Both the position numbers and the translations under genes were made by a program. From an uncultured Erysipelotrichaceae bacterium (GTDB lineage: Bacteria > Bacillota_I > Bacilli_A > RFN20 > CAG-826): a DNA stretch of 5,164 nt. The first letter of the stretch is position 1. Each line of letters opens with the position of its first letter. The stretch covers positions 1-5,164 of the forward strand of contig CADCDV010000049.1 in assembly GCA_902800255.1 (NCBI GenBank). The letters run 5' to 3'. The notes below the pieces were generated by a model. It made no database searches. It saw only the letters and a list, made by a program, of their open reading frames with translations, and had not been told where the DNA came from. Below are positions 4,296-5,164 of the stretch, one piece after another.

Positions 4296-5164
4296 ATGGA
4301 CAACGAAGTAGAAAACACCAACACACTAGTCCTGCCTTTGCTCGTAACCCGCGGACTTGTGGTATTTCCTAATATGACAGAGTCGATTGAAGCCGGAAGA
4401 CCTTATAGTGTCAAGGCCATCGACGTTGCCAGACGTGATAGCAATTCCCTTCTTTTCGTAGGCGTGCAGCGCCAACTCCAGAAAGATGAAGTGACAGGGG
4501 AAGAGGATGTCTATATGACAGCCACCCTTTGCCGCGTAGTGAATTTCGTCAACGCAAACGGCGTTTACCGCATCCGCGTAATCGGATCGAAGCGCGTTGC
4601 TTTGACTAATCTTAGATTCGATGATGGTACTTGGAAGGCCGAAGGTAAGGTCATACCTGATCTTTTAGGCGACCCAAACGAAGAGACCGCGCTTATCAGA
4701 CGCATCGTCAAAGCGGTTGAGCAAACCCCAGCTATCGCCCACGATATCCCTAAGAGCGCCCTTAACGCTTTAGGAAGAGGCGAAACCCCAAACAATATCG
4801 GTGACACTCTTGCTGCCTATCTCAATTTCAGCATTGAGGACAAAATCCAGATTCTTGGAGAACCTGAGATCAATAAGAGGCTCTTAAAGATCGCTGAGCT
4901 TCTCAATGAGGCCCAGACCGTCAGCGAAATCGACAAAAAGCTCGACGAGACCGTCAGAAGCCGCGCTGAGAAATCGCAGAAGGAATACATTCTCCGTGAG
5001 AAGATGAAAGCTATCCGCGATCAGTATGACCCTCATGGCGGGCGAGCTATCGGCAGTCGTGAGATGCTGGATATTGATGAAGCTGAGTATGGCGGTGAGA
5101 TGCTGTATATAAATAAGTCGAAGAAGCACCCCATGTGGGCCATGGAGTATTGTCGCGATGAGGG
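4296..5164 (+). CDS. lon: ATP-dependent protease Lon, N-terminal part (runs off the right edge)
   Basis: The window holds 289 codons of an open frame without a stop. Lon is a cytoplasmic AAA+ serine protease that degrades misfolded and some regulatory proteins. Residues 13-27 (LPLLVTRGLVVFPNM) are the typical opening of the LON substrate-binding domain, which continues to about residue 205 and includes a YRIRVIGSKRV-like strand. A helical segment follows, ending in QKEYILREKMKAIRD (228-242), the recognisable arm that leads towards the AAA+ module. The ATPase and Ser-Lys protease domains lie outside the window. From about residue 244 (nt 5025) the sequence no longer resembles Lon, although the frame stays open; see the separate entry. 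The start is fixed by AAGGAGG. Expression is predicted to be under HrcA control through the CIRCE site, separated from tig by a terminator. Identity up to residue 243 is very secure. Confidence 0.95.
   Translation, partial: MDNEVENTNTLVLPLLVTRGLVVFPNMTESIEAGRPYSVKAIDVARRDSNSLLFVGVQRQLQKDEVTGEEDVYMTATLCRVVNFVNANGVYRIRVIGSKRVALTNLRFDDGTWKAEGKVIPDLLGDPNEETALIRRIVKAVEQTPAIAHDIPKSALNALGRGETPNNIGDTLAAYLNFSIEDKIQILGEPEINKRLLKIAELLNEAQTVSEIDKKLDETVRSRAEKSQKEYILREKMKAIRDQYDPHGGRAIGSREMLDIDEAEYGGEMLYINKSKKHPMWAMEYCRDE
5025..5164 (+). other. Terminal segment that does not look like Lon (possible chimeric contig end)
   Basis: After MKAIRDQ, other Lon proteins continue with an acidic, Lys/Glu-rich helix (for example KELGE then ...KRKIDAAKMPKEA in E. 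coli). Here the in-frame residues are instead rich in Gly, Tyr, Met, Trp and Cys (PHGGRAIGSREMLDIDEAEY, later HPMWAMEYCRDEG). Codon use also shifts to GGG, CGA, AGT, repeated CTG, ATA and TGT, which are rare upstream. A 9-nt direct repeat, GAGATGCTG, occurs at 5061-5069 and 5097-5105. The frame is open by chance or because the segment codes in the same phase. I do not recognise the peptide. It could be an assembly join, a recombination or insertion point, or a divergent Lon variant. Confidence 0.5.

Overview
The window is a stretch of ordinary chromosome from a Gram-positive (Bacillota) bacterium, most likely an uncultured member of the Bacilli close to the Mollicutes/Erysipelotrichia branch. 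The evidence is a lipobox lipoprotein, Shine-Dalgarno sites on some genes, a near-perfect CIRCE operator in front of lon, and the gene order [TPR protein]-tig-lon, which resembles the ysoA-tig-clpX-lonB-lonA region of Bacillus subtilis. The genetic code looks standard: Trp is TGG, and TGA ends the TPR gene, so this is not a UGA=Trp mycoplasma. Base composition is moderate, and codon use in tig is strongly biased to C-ending codons, as in a highly expressed gene. The exact lineage is inference.

Layout. Positions 1-75 (minus) hold the first 25 codons of a probable TetR-type regulator. It is divergent from a HAD-superfamily phosphatase (218-853, plus). The phosphatase meets a lipoprotein of unknown function (843-1667, minus) tail to tail with an 11-nt overlap. 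The lipoprotein is divergent from a TPR/HEAT-like helical-repeat protein (1747-2676, plus). Then come trigger factor (tig, 2755-4164, plus) with its own promoter and a strong terminator, and the start of lon (4296 to the window end, plus) behind a CIRCE-controlled promoter. No gap between genes exceeds 150 nt.

Working together. Trigger factor folds nascent chains at the ribosome exit. Lon degrades damaged proteins and is here apparently repressed by HrcA until heat or folding stress. The TPR protein is a conserved neighbour of tig without an assigned role. Thus the right half is a protein quality-control locus. The left half shows no clear functional link to it.

No new biological system is evident. 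The points most worth checking are: (1) the last ~140 nt, where the lon frame stays open but stops looking like Lon, suggesting a chimeric contig end or an unusual insertion; (2) three genes lacking Shine-Dalgarno sites with a -10-like hexamer 6-9 nt before ATG, suggesting leaderless transcripts; (3) the CIRCE overlapping the lon promoter; (4) a histone-H1-like Lys/Ala tail on trigger factor; (5) absence of clpX between tig and lon.
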